DNA from: Vigna angularis
Lineage: Eukaryota; Streptophyta; Magnoliopsida; Fabales; Fabaceae
Assembly: GCF_016808095.1 (NCBI RefSeq)
Contig: NC_068973.1
Span: 12,582,501-12,646,500 of the forward strand
Direction of reading: 5' to 3'
DNA length: 64,000 nt
Shown here: positions 1-12,532 of the stretch, piece after piece
Position numbering within the stretch: position 1 is the stretch's first letter
Layout: every line of letters begins with the position of its first letter
The notes under the pieces: generated by a model
What the model was told of the DNA's origin: nothing
Databases searched by the model: none
Seen by the model: only the letters and a program-made list of their open reading frames with translations
Position numbers and translations under genes: made by a program

Positions 1-217
1 AATTGAAGCAACCCACACTTGGCAGCATCGCTCGCCGCGCAGGCGACGAACGTCTGTAACAACATACAGGTTTTTCTTGTTTTCTGACTCTATGGTCCTA
101 TGCAGATGGCGCTGATGGTTCCCTGATTATCTTGGGAAAATTGGTACTGGGCTGTTATATTTTTGGAACTAATGTTTAATGTTTTCTGGCTTTGTTTCTG
201 AATCTTTGTGTGCAAGA

Positions 218-1368
218 ATGACATCCTTATCAGGAAGGAGAGTAAAGACTGCAGGCAACAAGAGAAAAGAAAAAGAGCAGTATTACTCTCACCAGTTCAG
301 AACGGCTGCCCACGAGAGGTATTTTCCCTCAGTGAACGTTAAGAAGGTGTTAATGGAACGTAGGGTGGGAATGATCCCTACTTTAGCCCCCCAGTTTAGA
401 AGGGAGGTCAGCGCCAGAGGCTGGGGGAACCTGGCCACTTATCCTGCTCCTGCTAGCATCCCTATTGTGAAAGAGTTCTACACTAATGCCAAGACATTAG
501 GAGGAGAGCATGAGACTTATACCAGCTATTTGAGGGGCAAAAAAATTTCCTTTGATGCTGACACCATCAACACTTTTTTGGGCACTGATTGGGAAGAAGA
601 ACGGTGTCAGTATGAGCGGGCTATGGCTAAAGGGGTTGATTATGAGGATGTGGAAAGGACACTATGTGTGCCTGGATGGCACTGTGAGAGGAGCATATCT
701 GATGTACCTATCCACATCAAGAGGGTATCTTTGATACCACTAGCCAAATATTGGTTGACCTTCTCCCAGGCCAACATCCACCCCTGCTCCCATATGTCTG
801 ATATCACCACTCAGAGGGCTATCCTTTTATATTGTATTTTTAGTGGAAGGGAGGTCAACTTAGGGGCAGTTATTGCTGAGGAAATCAAGAGTTGTGCACG
901 TGCTGTGAGCAGCAGGACCCCTCTAGGACACCCCTCTCTGATCACACATCTGTGTGAGATTATGGGTGTTGATGTGTTAGTACCACCATTAGAGTAGCCA
1001 AGGAAGAAGTTGGATGAGGCCCATTTCAGTTACTATTGCTCTACAAAGGAGCAAGCCACAACTAGGCCACCACAGCAGGCTCCTAGAGTGCATAGGAGGG
1101 CACCACCACCAGCACAGGGGCCTGCCCATGAAGCCGCCTCGTTTCAGATGCGGGACATGTATATGTCCCTGATGGAGGCCCGGATGATGGCTCTCTACAG
1201 AGGAGAGCAGGAGCTGCTGAGGACACTTACGTCCGCCTTTCCTGATAGGAGTTTATTTCACAGGAGGAGTTTGCAGCCAGGGTAGCATATCTAGAGGATC
1301 TGGCACATGTAGATGTTGGAGCAACAGGTGAAGATGCAACTGATGAGGAGGAGGACTCTGATGATTAG
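218..1368 (+). pseudogene. Retrotransposon-borne 'putative plant transposon protein' ORF (Transposase_32-like), broken
   Basis: The frame opens at an ATG at 179, but the family-like start is the ATG at 218 (MTSLSGRR, a basic N-terminus). The core reads LRGKKISFDADTINTFLG and, further on, RAILLYCIFSGREVNLG, typical of the plant transposon-protein domain found in many legume retroelements. An in-frame TAG lies at 995-997 after VPPLE. The same frame resumes (PRKKLDEAHFSYYC, then a proline-rich linker and MYMSLMEARMMALYRGEQ). A one-base frameshift near 1246-1250 moves the last acidic stretch, ending DEEEDSDD and TAG at 1366-1368, into the next frame. Its role in the retroelement is not established. 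Two lesions make it a pseudogene. Confidence 0.7.
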
Positions 1369-2770
1369 AGAGTGATTGTATTTGGCGTCTACTGATAGAC
1401 GCTTCTCTGTTTAGACATGATTTTTCTAAACTTTTCCTTGCTTTTATTTTATTTTTTTTATTTTGTTTATTGTTGAACTCTTTTAATATTCCCGTTTTTA
1501 TTGTTTTTCTGTAGTATAGGAATAATGTACTTTGCTCTATCCTATTGTAGTGGTTTAGTTCTTCTGATGTTGTGTTTTGTTGAGTGTTACTTTTTTATGC
1601 TTATTGTTTGGGTTGATGTTGAGATGATACATGATGTAAAAATACATAGGTGGTTGCTTCTAACATGTGAAACAGGTGCTTGAAGTAAAACTTGATTGAG
1701 ATACTGAGTAGGATGTTTTTCTGAATTCTGGAACTTGAGAGTTTACCTGTGTGAGTTTTGGGCTTCAGAGTTGTGAATAATTGTTATTACTCTGGAAGCA
1801 TAAATGATTTTGCCCAAATTTTCTATTATTGAACTACTTGCTTGCAAGTTTCATATGATCAAGGCCATCTTTTGTTTTCCCTTATTCTTTTAGCCTTCAT
1901 AAAGTTTTCCACTGAAAAGAAAACCAATTGCTCTACCTTTTGAACCTTGAGCCTTAAGCATGTTTTGAAAATCCTGTTTTAAATTCTTTACTTTGAGTCG
2001 AGTTGAGAATATTTGTGAGGTATTGAAAAAGGTTCAAGTTCAGCAACCCCACTTTTATAAGCAGTGAGCAATTGAAAAGCAATAGAAAAAGAAAAAAATC
2101 AAAAGGAAAGAAAATGAAAGGAAAAAGGAAAAATAAAAAGAAAAGAAAATAGAGCTCACTGCAAAGGAAAAAGGTTGAGAAAGATCTTCTTGAAAAGAGA
2201 ACCTGTGAGTAATTGATAAATTCATAAATGTCTCTCTTAACTCAAGGAATTTTGCTGACCAGAAAAACAAATTTCCTTCTTAGCCTAGCCAAGCTACAAG
2301 CCATGAAAAGCCCTTGTGATGACAACTTACTTGTGAGTCTGTTTGATTGTGGTTAAATGAAAAGAAAAAATAATTTGTGTGATAGTGTGATAGCAGAGTG
2401 AAAAAGGCACCAACACTATACACCTGTAAGGGAGTGAGATACTTTTGAATGCTTGAGTGATACACTTTTGAGTACTTGAGTGAAACACTTCCCTTGGTGA
2501 GGAATAATTCCTTGAGTTTCTAATTACATCTCTGCTTGGTTGATTGATTGCTCTTAAGGATAGCATCTGTTGAACTGTTTGAGTATCACTTTAAGTTATT
2601 TGAGAGAAAACATATGTGCATCTTGACTGATATTCCTATGATGAGCTTATTTAAGTGATTACTTGTCTTAGAAAAAGATTTTGAAAAACTGCTGAACCAT
2701 TGTGATATTTGTTGAGAGCTAAGTTACATTTTGTTTTGCTTGAGGACAAGCAAAGTTCTAAGTTTGGGGT
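1369..2770 (+). other. Untranslated 3' region of the Athila-like element, with polypurine tracts
   Basis: No credible coding sequence. A strongly purine-rich run lies at about 2073-2152 (AAAGG/AAAAG units). The last stretch, TTGAGGACAAGCAAAG then AGTTTGGGG (about 2740-2770), is the usual phrase before an Athila-type 3' LTR and contains the polypurine primer for plus-strand synthesis. Short reading frames on the minus strand here are low-complexity shadows. Confidence 0.55.
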
Positions 2771-4120
2771 TGTGATAACGGTTTAAAATACCATTATCTG
2801 TGATGCAATTTTGATACTAAATATACCCTTTTTGACTTAGAAACTTGCTTGGACTCATGCTTTTTCATTAAGTTGTGTGAATAAGAGAGTTGAGGTTGAA
2901 TTTGATGATTTTATGACTAATTCCCTTTGTTTTGATAGAAAATGAGTTAATACAGGAAGTAGAGATGAAGTGCTAAGGTTATAGATCTCAAAAAGGCCTA
3001 GAAAAGCACTAGAAGAGGGAACCGCACGAAGCTTGGACGACCTGCAAGAGGCTTGGGCGTGAAAAAATTGACGCCCGCCGCCCGCCCGGGCGTCGGACCC
3101 CCGAAGCCCAAGCGAAATTGAAGGCTCAAGCCTTACGAAAATTGACGTCCATCGCCAGGGCGGCCAAATGGGACGCCCGAGCGGTGTGCGTCGCTGATCC
3201 GGCTCAGTTTTTGCTTTGTTTCAACTCTTTTGGACCGGGCCCTGTTTCTACTCTTTTCCAACTTTATTTAAAGGACCCAGGCGCTCTACGTTTTTTATCT
3301 CTGGCTGGAGCAACACAACAACACACTCTTTTACTCTCTGAAGCCGGATCTGGAGGCGGAAGCTTCCTCTTCTACTCTTAGGGTTTTACTATCTCATGAT
3401 TTTCCATTGTACATCTAGTTTCTCCATGTCTATGGGGAACTAAACTCTATTTGTTGTTGGGGAAGGATGTAACCTTATGAACTCTCATGTATTTGAATAA
3501 ATTCTTAATCATATATGCTTTATTCATTAATTGTTAAGGAATTCATTTTTTCAATGCTTGCTCTATTTAACTCATTTAGTTGTATGATTTATGAATTGCA
3601 TGAGTGCCGGGAGGTTCCTTACAATTCAGGTTCTTGTTGAATTCTCCCAAGGGTAATATTTCTCAAGGATGAGGGTATGAGTACTTGGTCATCTTAAGCT
3701 CTTGATCTTCAGACTTAATTTTCTAAGAACGTTAGGAATTGCACGAACTAGGAATTAAGGTTGGCTTATTGCGCCAAGGGATTGGGTTCTAAGTACTTTA
3801 GTGAGTGACGTTAACATTAATGCATAAAGAGGAATTCTTATATACATGAGAGGGAACTTAGTGAAATCTAACCCCAACAACATATTCATCTCATATTAAA
3901 CAACATTCGTTCATCTTTGTGTTACTCTACTATTGATCAATTTGCATTCATATTTAATTTTTTGTCTTTGCATTTTAAACCAATGATCTCGTTTATTTTA
4001 AGTCTTAATTAATTAATTTATCACACGATTGTTTAGTGCCGAGAGTCCTCTAGGATACGATACTTGGTCTTACCATTGTATATTACTTGTGCGATTTGGT
4101 ACACTTGCCAATATGTTAAC
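2771..4120 (+). repeat. 3' LTR of the Athila-like element (about 1.35 kb)
   Basis: Begins TGTGATAACGG directly after the polypurine tract. It ends near 4110-4121 (TACACTTGCCA, then ATGTTAACA); the exact 3' base is uncertain because the partner LTR is outside the window. A TATA-like TTTATTTAAAGG lies near 3263-3275, followed by a short GC-rich then CT-rich leader, fitting a U3-R boundary. The small frame at 3118-3381 inside the LTR is not considered a gene. Confidence 0.6.
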
Positions 4121-4140
4121 AAAAGTCCAAACTAGATCTT

Positions 4141-4326
4141 AGAGGAGGAGGTCCTTTTAAAATCCTTAAGAAAGTCAATGAATATCAATTGGACCTTCCT
4201 GAGGATTATGCAGTCCATTCTACTTTTAATGTGGTTGACGTACGTCCTTTTGTAGGGGATTTAGAGCTTGAGGATGATGCTTTTGATTTGAGAATAAATC
4301 TTTCTCAAGAAGGAGGGGATGATTGA
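4141..4326 (+). pseudogene. C-terminal fragment of a Ty3/gypsy Pol polyprotein
   Basis: The open frame reads GGGPFKILKKVNEY, then LDLPEDYAVHSTFNVVDV, RPFVGDLELEDD and ends LSQEGGDD with TGA at 4324-4326. This is the classic end of plant gypsy integrase/Pol proteins (GPFKIL, then LPE-Y-V-TFNV-D-PF). Everything upstream (protease, reverse transcriptase, RNase H, integrase core) is absent, replaced by the Athila-like LTR that ends about 20 bp before. This is therefore the distal side of an element split by a nested insertion, or a truncated relic. Confidence 0.75.
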
Positions 4327-4340
4327 TTGGGCCTAAGCCT

Positions 4341-4985
4341 ATCTACCAATCAAAGACCAAGTCCACCCTTCGAGAAAGGTCCCATCACTAGAGGAATGAC
4401 TAAAAGACTTCAAAAAGACCTAGAAGACATCCCTAAGCAAGTAAAAGTGAAGAACTACTTCATTTGGAAGGAAGGATAGCAAATCTTCCGGATTGGGTCA
4501 CGCATAACGCAAACCCTTCTTCGCCCAACGAGCTTGGACTCCCTCAACGCATACATGACTTCGCCCAACAAGCACGTACATCACATTAACATCTAGTGAG
4601 TGTAGATCGAGTTGTCACATGAAAAACATGTTGTATATGTGTCATATGATGATAACACACGCCCATCTATCAATCAAAGACCAAGTCCATCCTTCAAGCA
4701 AGGTTCCATTAGAGGAATGGCTAGAAGACTTCAAGAAGACCTAGAAGGCATCCCCAAGCAAGTAGAAGTGAAGACCTACTTCATTTGGAAGGAAGGATAA
4801 CAAAGCTTTTGGATTGGGCCGCGCTTAGCGTAAACCCTTCTTCACTTAGCGAGCTCGAACTTCACTCAACGCATGCATCACTTTGCCCAGCGAGCGCGTG
4901 CATCACATTAGCATCTAGCAAGTGTAAATCGAGTTGTCACATGAAAATCATGTTGTATACGTGTTATATGATGCATAATACATGG
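4341..4985 (+). repeat. Tandem duplication, about 324-bp period, two copies, in the gypsy element tail
   Basis: ATCTACCAATCAAAGACCAA at 4341 recurs as ATCTATCAATCAAAGACCAA at 4665. The second copy continues in parallel to about 4985, roughly 85% identical by eye. Each unit encodes the same tail peptide (RGM-RLQ-DLE-IPKQV, ending YFIWKEG and stop at about 4480 and 4798-4800), followed by a segment with Gly-rich-free, CAACGAGC-like short motifs. The tail peptide is common at the C-terminus of legume gypsy polyproteins. It is 3' element sequence, not a host gene. Confidence 0.65.
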
Positions 4986-7900
4986 CTGATGATCAACTTT
5001 AGCTGGTAGCACCGTGGGAAGGCTTGAATGAACCTATAAATTCACCTTCCCACACTATTGTATTCACTTGGTGCATTTATGGTAAAGGTATTATGTTGAG
5101 ATGACTCCAGAAACTTTTCACTGCAAAGTCACAACTAGAGAGAGGGCTTGACCTCCTCTAGCCAACTTCCTTAGATAGGTTCACCTTCTAAGCTTCCTAG
5201 CTCATCACAAACACCACCTAACCATTGCAACGAGTCAATCTTCCATCAACTACACCTTTTATTCATATGCTTTCATTGTTTCCATCCACTCTCTTCATTG
5301 GGTCCACAATTTCTTAGAGTTTCCAGTTTTGAGGAGTGTATCACTTATCGTGTTCCTTCTTACAAACTCTCACACGTTGATAACTTTGCATATATCGTCC
5401 TCTCTAGTCTAAAATGAGGATTGTCCCTACAAAAGATACTTCCACGTTCAAGTGAACCAAGTACATCAGATGACAATAAATGTTATAATAATAAACGTAG
5501 TTAATTTACCTTGAACACTATGATATTCACACTATAATTGTTGACTTTTACCTTGATGGGTATGATCCACATAACGTAATTATCGTGATAAACTTTGCCT
5601 AATTTACTTTAGCTTAATCATGTCTTAACAATCATTAATGATATGATTGATTATGGTCTCATCTGGACTGATATATTCTCGTCCTGACCATTTATACTTG
5701 AATCGAATACATCATACCTAGCTTAAATGACTAAGATGTATCTTGACATGTACCATACACATGCATTTATAGACTCTTTGAATATAGTCTAAAAAATAAA
5801 ATGATTGAATAAATTGAAATCTATTAAATTATATTTAATTAATATAAAGTATTGTTCGAATTATTTGGATAATTATATACACTAAATTACATGTCCAACT
5901 TCAAATATTTCACAATCAAGTAAAAAACGTTATCATTAACTTTTTAGAGTATGTTGATTTGAAATAAAAAACAAAAAGGACTAAGAAACTGAAAAAGAAA
6001 TAGCTAAGAATTTCTTTCTATTATTGCACATACGAAAAATTTATATTTCAGACTAAATTGACCTAAGACACAGCCTATAGCTAGGCCCTAATGTTAACAA
6101 AAGTACAATACGTTAATGTTCCAGAGAAAGAAACAGTGAAAAAAAAAAATAAAAAAGAATGTGAGTAAAATACACTTTGAACCATTTAATTTTGAGGAGT
6201 TTCCATCCTCCAAATCATACTAACTTTTAGTTTCTCCTCACGTATTTTGAACCATTTAATTTTGAGAAGTTTCAATCCTTGACATAAAATACGATTGTTT
6301 TGATTGAAACTGATTATTTTAATTAAATAGTCATAATAATAATAATTTTCATAAAAATAATTAAGAAAACGTTGGACATAGATTTTTTTTATCAGAAAAA
6401 TAATATATAGATAAATAAATATATAATTACAAATGTTTTTTGACATATATAATAGTATCTTTACCCTACCCTAATATGTTGGACAGGAAAAACAAAACAT
6501 CACAATGAGTGACAGCTCAGGTGAAGAAAAGAAATTCAATAGCCCATAACTACATCGTACTTGAAGCGCTTTGGTGTAGAACCAAGAGTCGGCCAAAATT
6601 ATGTAAACCTTTGAATTAATAATGTTCCTTTCACAATAAATTTTGGTTAAGCCACCACAGCTAGCATGTGCTGTTCACGCGCTACACGCAAATTACTACT
6701 ACTCTACCACAGATCCTGTCGTTGACCAACTAAGATTTTTCTTAAAGATAAACTATTCTAATCTCGTAGATTTGGTTAGTGTGTTTGAAGAGATTCGCCA
6801 TATTTATTCAAAATGATTGAAGTTGATTTTTTGTTAAAATGTACAAAATTCTGATATATATAAACATATAATTATTTATATATTTGTAACTCTGATAATA
6901 ATATTTTTTTTATGTATATCCGTAACTCTGATAATAATATTTTAATTTCTTGTTATGATTATAATATGATTATATCATAGAGAGAATGTATTATTTTCGC
7001 ATTCTTTATTTAAAACGAAAAGTCTAAGGATCACTGTTACTAAAGACGCGCGCTGCCGCCGACTGTTTTATTATGAAGCCCATATAAATAAATGCATCAT
7101 TTCAATCATATAATTGATTTTTTTCTCGAGAAAATAAAATATCACAACTAATCCATAGTCCAAAATAACAGCTATTTTCTAGTAATATAAAAATATGAAA
7201 TATTAATCTCATCTCCATCCCTTGCTACGGCTGCTGATGCTTTCTAAACGAACCAATATGTTTAAACCCTTTATTTATTATAATGTTTTTATAATTTATT
7301 CCGTGTGTACTTAATACAGGATTGATGAAGAATTATAATATGTGAAACTTGTAAATTTGCGATTGAGAATTAGGAGGAAGATGCTTGAAGCGATAGCATA
7401 TTCACACTTCACACGTAATACAGATTAATCACCAAAGGTTCTGCCGCCAAGGTATGAGAAGTAAATTAAAAGAGATTCTCATTGCGGATGCTGTTAAAGG
7501 TCAAAATCACTAATTAGGTTTTCTTGTCTGAGTTAAAGTCAATAACATCGATTAATGGTAAACTTAAGTTCAAGATATCATCATTAAACTGTTCTAAGCC
7601 TTAACAGAGTGTGTGAAACCATGTTTGTGAAATCCAAACGTAAAAAAAATGTACAAATTAATCTAGTCCGTTATTGTAATAATGAGTATTATGTACACAT
7701 GCCGACGCAACTGCTTGCTAGTTGAGGAACAACATTTTAGGTGTTGATGATAGAAAGTGAAAGTGTTGGATTAATTAAGGAAGAAAACATGGTAAAAAGC
7801 GAAGGAAAATATGAAGGAAAGACACTTGGTTGAAGTGAAATAGTAGACAATAGTTAAGGGTTTGTTGTGTTGGTCAACTAAAGGTGCGGCCGACAAGAGA

Positions 7901-10581
7901 TATTGGGATGCTTTTGCTGAATAATAGCCTTTTAACCCAACAAGTTGAAACCATATATGATAATAAAGGGACATCACAGGATACTGTCTCATACTTGAAA
8001 GGAAATCAATGAGGAAAAATGTTTATGGTGTTAAAGCCTCTTTTCCATGTCACGCATTGGTGGTCAACTCAACTCCTTTTAGGGTAAAAAGTAATTCTTC
8101 TAAACTAGCTGCCTAGATCTTTATTAATGCCTCAAAGTTCTACTTTGTCACTGCCTTTAACCAAGAGATCTTTCCAATTCTCTCTGCATGTTAATTACTA
8201 TCACCTACACTTACAATAATTCAACCTATGCTAAATGCCACTACACTTTTTAACAAAGAAAAAAATTATTACACATATTTTTGACATAAAATACTACCGT
8301 ATTATTATTAAGAAATAGACTTGAAATTTAACTCAACCTTATCAAACCATGGAAAATTCACTTTATTTTAATTGGTGTAAAATTTTTAACAAATTCTCCT
8401 CCTGCAAAGCTTTTAACATATCGAATGTAGAACTACACATTAATGAATTGTTCGATCATAGTTCGATAAAGAGTCATACTATAGAGTTAATAAACTATAA
8501 ATCTGACTATGATATTTCAAATGATTTTGATAACGTCTTAAAAATTAGATTTTAAATCTAATACAATGTTACAAAATTGACTTAGAAAATAGGATTTGCT
8601 ACTACTTATATACTATAAATTTGACATATTTCTAGTTAATAAAATCTCCAACAAATTTATATTGATAATATATTAATGTGAATTATTTGAAAAAACAAAA
8701 GTGAGAGTAATCATGAATTCAAAGAAAATTAATTTCAAGAGTATATGTTATATATTCAAGACATGTTTGATAGTAGACCAAAAGGTTGAACTTTAGTAGC
8801 CTTGTCATTGACTAACTTTGATATTTACAAACTTTGTCAATTGCTAATTATAATCAGGATTTTGAGTTGATATATTTTATTAGGGTATCTATATTTTTTA
8901 AGAAAGAAAAAAATTATCTCCAAATCTTCTTGAAATATTCTAACTCATTTTGATTATATATATTTTTTTATCTATTATAATTGCGGGAAACGTATGAAAA
9001 CTGGCTTCATTATACTTTAGGCTTAGAAATGGAGTATATTTAACACAAGTTAGAAGGTCGTATATATAATCTTGCTTCACAGTTCTTGTTGTAAGTTGAT
9101 TGAAGCGTTCATGATAAAAATTATAGCTAGCTTGATTTGTTTTGGAATTGGCATGAAATGAGAGAAGAGGATGGATTGAAAGAAAATGAAGTTAGGTAGG
9201 CAGCAATGATGCGTGGTGATTGGACTTGAATTTATAGAATGGTAAAGTAATGCGTTGAACTTAACCTGAGGGCTTTGGCTTCTAGACATAGACTATGATA
9301 GGTGGTGTTGTTGTTGATGATGATGATGAGAATGAAAGAATGTCAAAAACAGATTCTCACTGTCATTGGGAATGATGGAAGCTTAGGCCAAAGACCTAAA
9401 GAATATAATTGCATGCCCGAGTCAGAAGGAATAAATGATCATAGATTGTAAGAATGTGGCATTGAAACAACATATTCCCAGCATCATTACCAAATATCTT
9501 TAACGATTGTGTTTGACATCTAGCAACTCGTTTCTGGTAAATTTTGCGCATAAATTGCACTTTTACTGAATGAAAACGGCTTTTTGGCTTAAAAGTGATT
9601 ATGACCTTAAACACCACAAAGGAAACAAAACCACTTTATTTTCTGTTCTTATTATTACGAGAAGCGAACCAACTTGAAAGTACATAAAGCATTCCTTAAT
9701 TTGAACGTCTTAATAATAGCTTCTCATCAAAGATAAGCTACCTCTTCTATTTGCAAATGTGTTTTTCACTGATTGCGCTTTCTTCATTCAACCCACGAAA
9801 CTTCTAATTACGTATTCAATGACTTCATGAGTGCATTTTTCTTTTTCTTTCTTTTTTTTTTACCAAATTCCATAATGATTTCTTTTTTTAGTTTTACAAA
9901 GTCAATTCGTTATTCATTTTATTTATTATTTATTAATTTATTTATTCGTTCTCTGGGCATGATTACTCCCCGAATGTCCTAGCTAATACTACTACTTTCT
10001 GCAAACCCAAAAGATACGATATTTTGAAAAAGGAAACTTTGAAGTACGATCTAGAGCATCTCATACCCTACTGTGATATCCTTTAGTAGGGCAAGAGGCA
10101 ACTAATTTCATGATTAATTAGGTTTAGGGTTACTTTGTAATACATTTCGGTACTTAATGTACTGTTAGTATTGTATACGTGGCATTGATTAAATGAAACG
10201 TGATTAATAAACTAGTTAAAAATATCATTTGCTTAGTGTGTTAGGGCAACGTTAAGTAAAGAAAAATGCTTCTTTTTATTGATATTAACTTATTTGGCAT
10301 AAATTTAGGGTTTGTTTTAAAGAGTGTGTGAGGACTTTTAAAGGTTTATTAAATAGTTTATAATTAACATTTTGCTTACTTTGAATCTATAACCTCTCGG
10401 TTATATGAGGTGTTATTGATCCTATGAAGTTTTATAGTATTAATCCTACAATAAAATATGTTTATACGAATAATTAGGTAATCACATACTAATTAGATAT
10501 TAAGACTGTGATAGATACTTAATAAGAATCATCTATATAGATGCTTAATAGAATATAAGTGAAGATTTGAATGTGTATACC

Positions 10582-10613
<32 letters not shown>

Positions 10614-11508
10614 ATATATATACTTCATAAAATTTATTATATATAGACTAAAATAGTTTAAAACGGTGATTTGGTGAAAGTAGTTCATTCAAGGACAATT
10701 AGGAAAAAACAATCTGTTAAAAATGTGGATAATGGAATTTCAACAAAGTGTTTTATTTGAGAACATAAAGAGTAATATTTTATGTTTGATTTAATTTAGT
10801 TTTCTAATGTTTTATATTTATCTATTTCTAGTTCATCCTTTACAACATTTATTTTGTATGGATTCTAATATTGATAATGCCTTTCACAATTCTTTTAGGA
10901 GTAATAATATTGATAAATAGTGTTAATTAATATTATATTAGTGACTAGTAAAAGAAAGAAATGAAATGAGTGTATATGAAAATAAAAATATATAATAGAA
11001 AGAATTTTTTATTGTGTCTTATAAATTAAATTGAACATAAATACTTTTTATTGTATATTTAGTAAAAGATATTCTTAAAAAGTTGGGGTGTGATAACAAT
11101 ATTTTGGGCTGTGAAAATGGTAAACCTTCCAATAAATACCAGCCCTCCACCTAACGTGGCCCAATGATCAAGCCCATCTATGTAATAATTTAAAACAATA
11201 AACAATAAAATAAAAGCAGAATGTGGTTAAATCATATGCTAAATTTTACCAGGAGAACAGGGTTTGTGATTTTGATTAGAAAAGTTCTCAAAATAAAAAT
11301 ATTAATTAAATAATTTTTTCTTACAAAAATAAAAAGTAATAATATAGTCAATAATTCATTATAAAATAATATACATTTTATTTATTAATATCAAATGGAA
11401 ATAAATAAATTATAATTTATAACAATATAAGTTTAAAGTAGATTATAAAATAAACTAAAATATTTTAATAATTTAAAACAAAAAAAAAAAATCATTCTCA
11501 TTCTCAAT
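4986..11508. other. Intergenic, AT-rich; no gene recognised
   Basis: I see no conserved protein motif on either strand. 4990-5460 reads like LTR or leader sequence (a CTATAAATT box near 5031) and may still belong to the gypsy element. A roughly 32-bp direct repeat (TTGAACCATTTAATTTTGA core) occurs at about 6178 and 6247. A compound microsatellite lies at 10582-10622. Short reading frames here (for example 6186-6446, 9077-9289, 9396-9617) lack homology that I can recognise and have codon composition typical of random AT-rich DNA. Confidence 0.5.
10582..10622. repeat. Compound microsatellite (AT)n(GT)n(AT)n
   Basis: An uninterrupted run of AT dinucleotides changes to about eight GT units and back to AT. 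It is a likely length-polymorphic marker. Confidence 0.9.
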
Positions 11509-11830
11509 CACTACAATAAAATTCTTAAATAATAATCAATTTTAATGACTAAAAATAAGTAGTCATGATTAATTTAGATATCAATTTTTAAACTAAAATT
11601 TATTGATAAATAAAATAGTTTATATTATAAATAAAAAACTATAATTAATTTTTAAATTGGTAACTAAACTAGTTTTTATTATGAATTGGTATGTTAATTG
11701 ATTACTAACAACAGTTATTAAGATTTTGGCTAAAATAAATAGTTTCTAATTAAGAAATTGATCTTTAAATTAATTTCGAAACATACTTTTGATAATTAAA
11801 ATTGGTTATTATTTAAAAATTCTTATAGTG
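11509..11830. mobile_element. CACTA-type MITE, 322 bp, TSD AAT
   Basis: The left end CACTACAATAAAATTCTTAA and the reverse complement of the right end, CACTATAAGAATTTTTAAAT, form terminal inverted repeats of about 38 bp that continue into AATAATAA(T/C)CAATTTTAAT. The 3-bp AAT flanks both sides (11506-11508 and 11831-11833), the duplication length of CACTA transposons. The interior is AT-rich without coding potential, so mobilisation in trans by an En/Spm-like transposase is inferred. Confidence 0.85.
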
Positions 11831-12532
11831 AATTTAAGTAATTAAATGTGATTTATATATAATTAAGATCACCCGAAATCAATTTAAATATTTTTTTTCG
11901 ACGTGAGAACTAATTCTAAAAATAGCTTTCTCCGAAGGATTGCTCGATGGGAAAATGAAAATAAAAGGAACTACTACCGTAACAATAGTAATAAACATTT
12001 TCATTTCTTAATATACTCCAGAAAAAAAAAAGCATGTGCTCATTTTTTTTTAGTTACATTCTAAAATACTTTCTACATGGTAAAAAAAAGGTTATGGAAA
12101 GTGATTATGGAGTGTAGAAAGTTAATGAACGAAATCTATACATATATTAGTTTTAGGTTATTTAAAATTATTATCTTATATTGTAAAAAGAACCATAATA
12201 TACTAACTCAATCCAACAAATATAAAAGGTATAATTTGATAAAACTTATTTAATATTAGTTTAAAGTAGCTAAATAATATTAATAGAGATATTTGTTGAT
12301 AAATTATTATATATCAACATAATATATATGGTCAAATTTTGATAGTTTGATTACATGATAAATATCCTTTTATACTATATATTAGTACAAAAAACACTTT
12401 TATAGCAATTTTTTTATATCGGTTATAATCCACCTAATATAAAAAGTAGCGTGTTGGCATAATTGTAAATATTGTAAGACTTTTTATAGTGGTTGTAATT
12501 ATAACAGATATAGAAAGTGAATGTTATAATAT

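Larger units (their letters stand above)
1..4120 (+). mobile_element. 3' part of an Athila-like Ty3/gypsy retrotransposon, cut by the window start
   Basis: Three parts appear in the order expected for the 3' end of an Athila-type element: an extra ORF downstream of where pol would be (218-1368), a long untranslated stretch, then TTGAGGACAAGCAA followed by a polypurine tract (2758-2770) that abuts an LTR starting TGTGATAACGG at 2771. The 5' LTR, gag and pol would lie to the left of the window. Just right of the LTR is the pol end of a different gypsy element, so this copy probably inserted into that element. I could not define a target-site duplication because the left end is missing. The lineage is inferred from layout and motif phrasing, not from a reverse transcriptase. 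Confidence 0.65.

Noticed and set aside
3118..3381. 87-codon plus-strand frame
   Set aside because: Lies entirely inside the Athila-like LTR and overlaps its TATA-like region; no protein similarity is evident.
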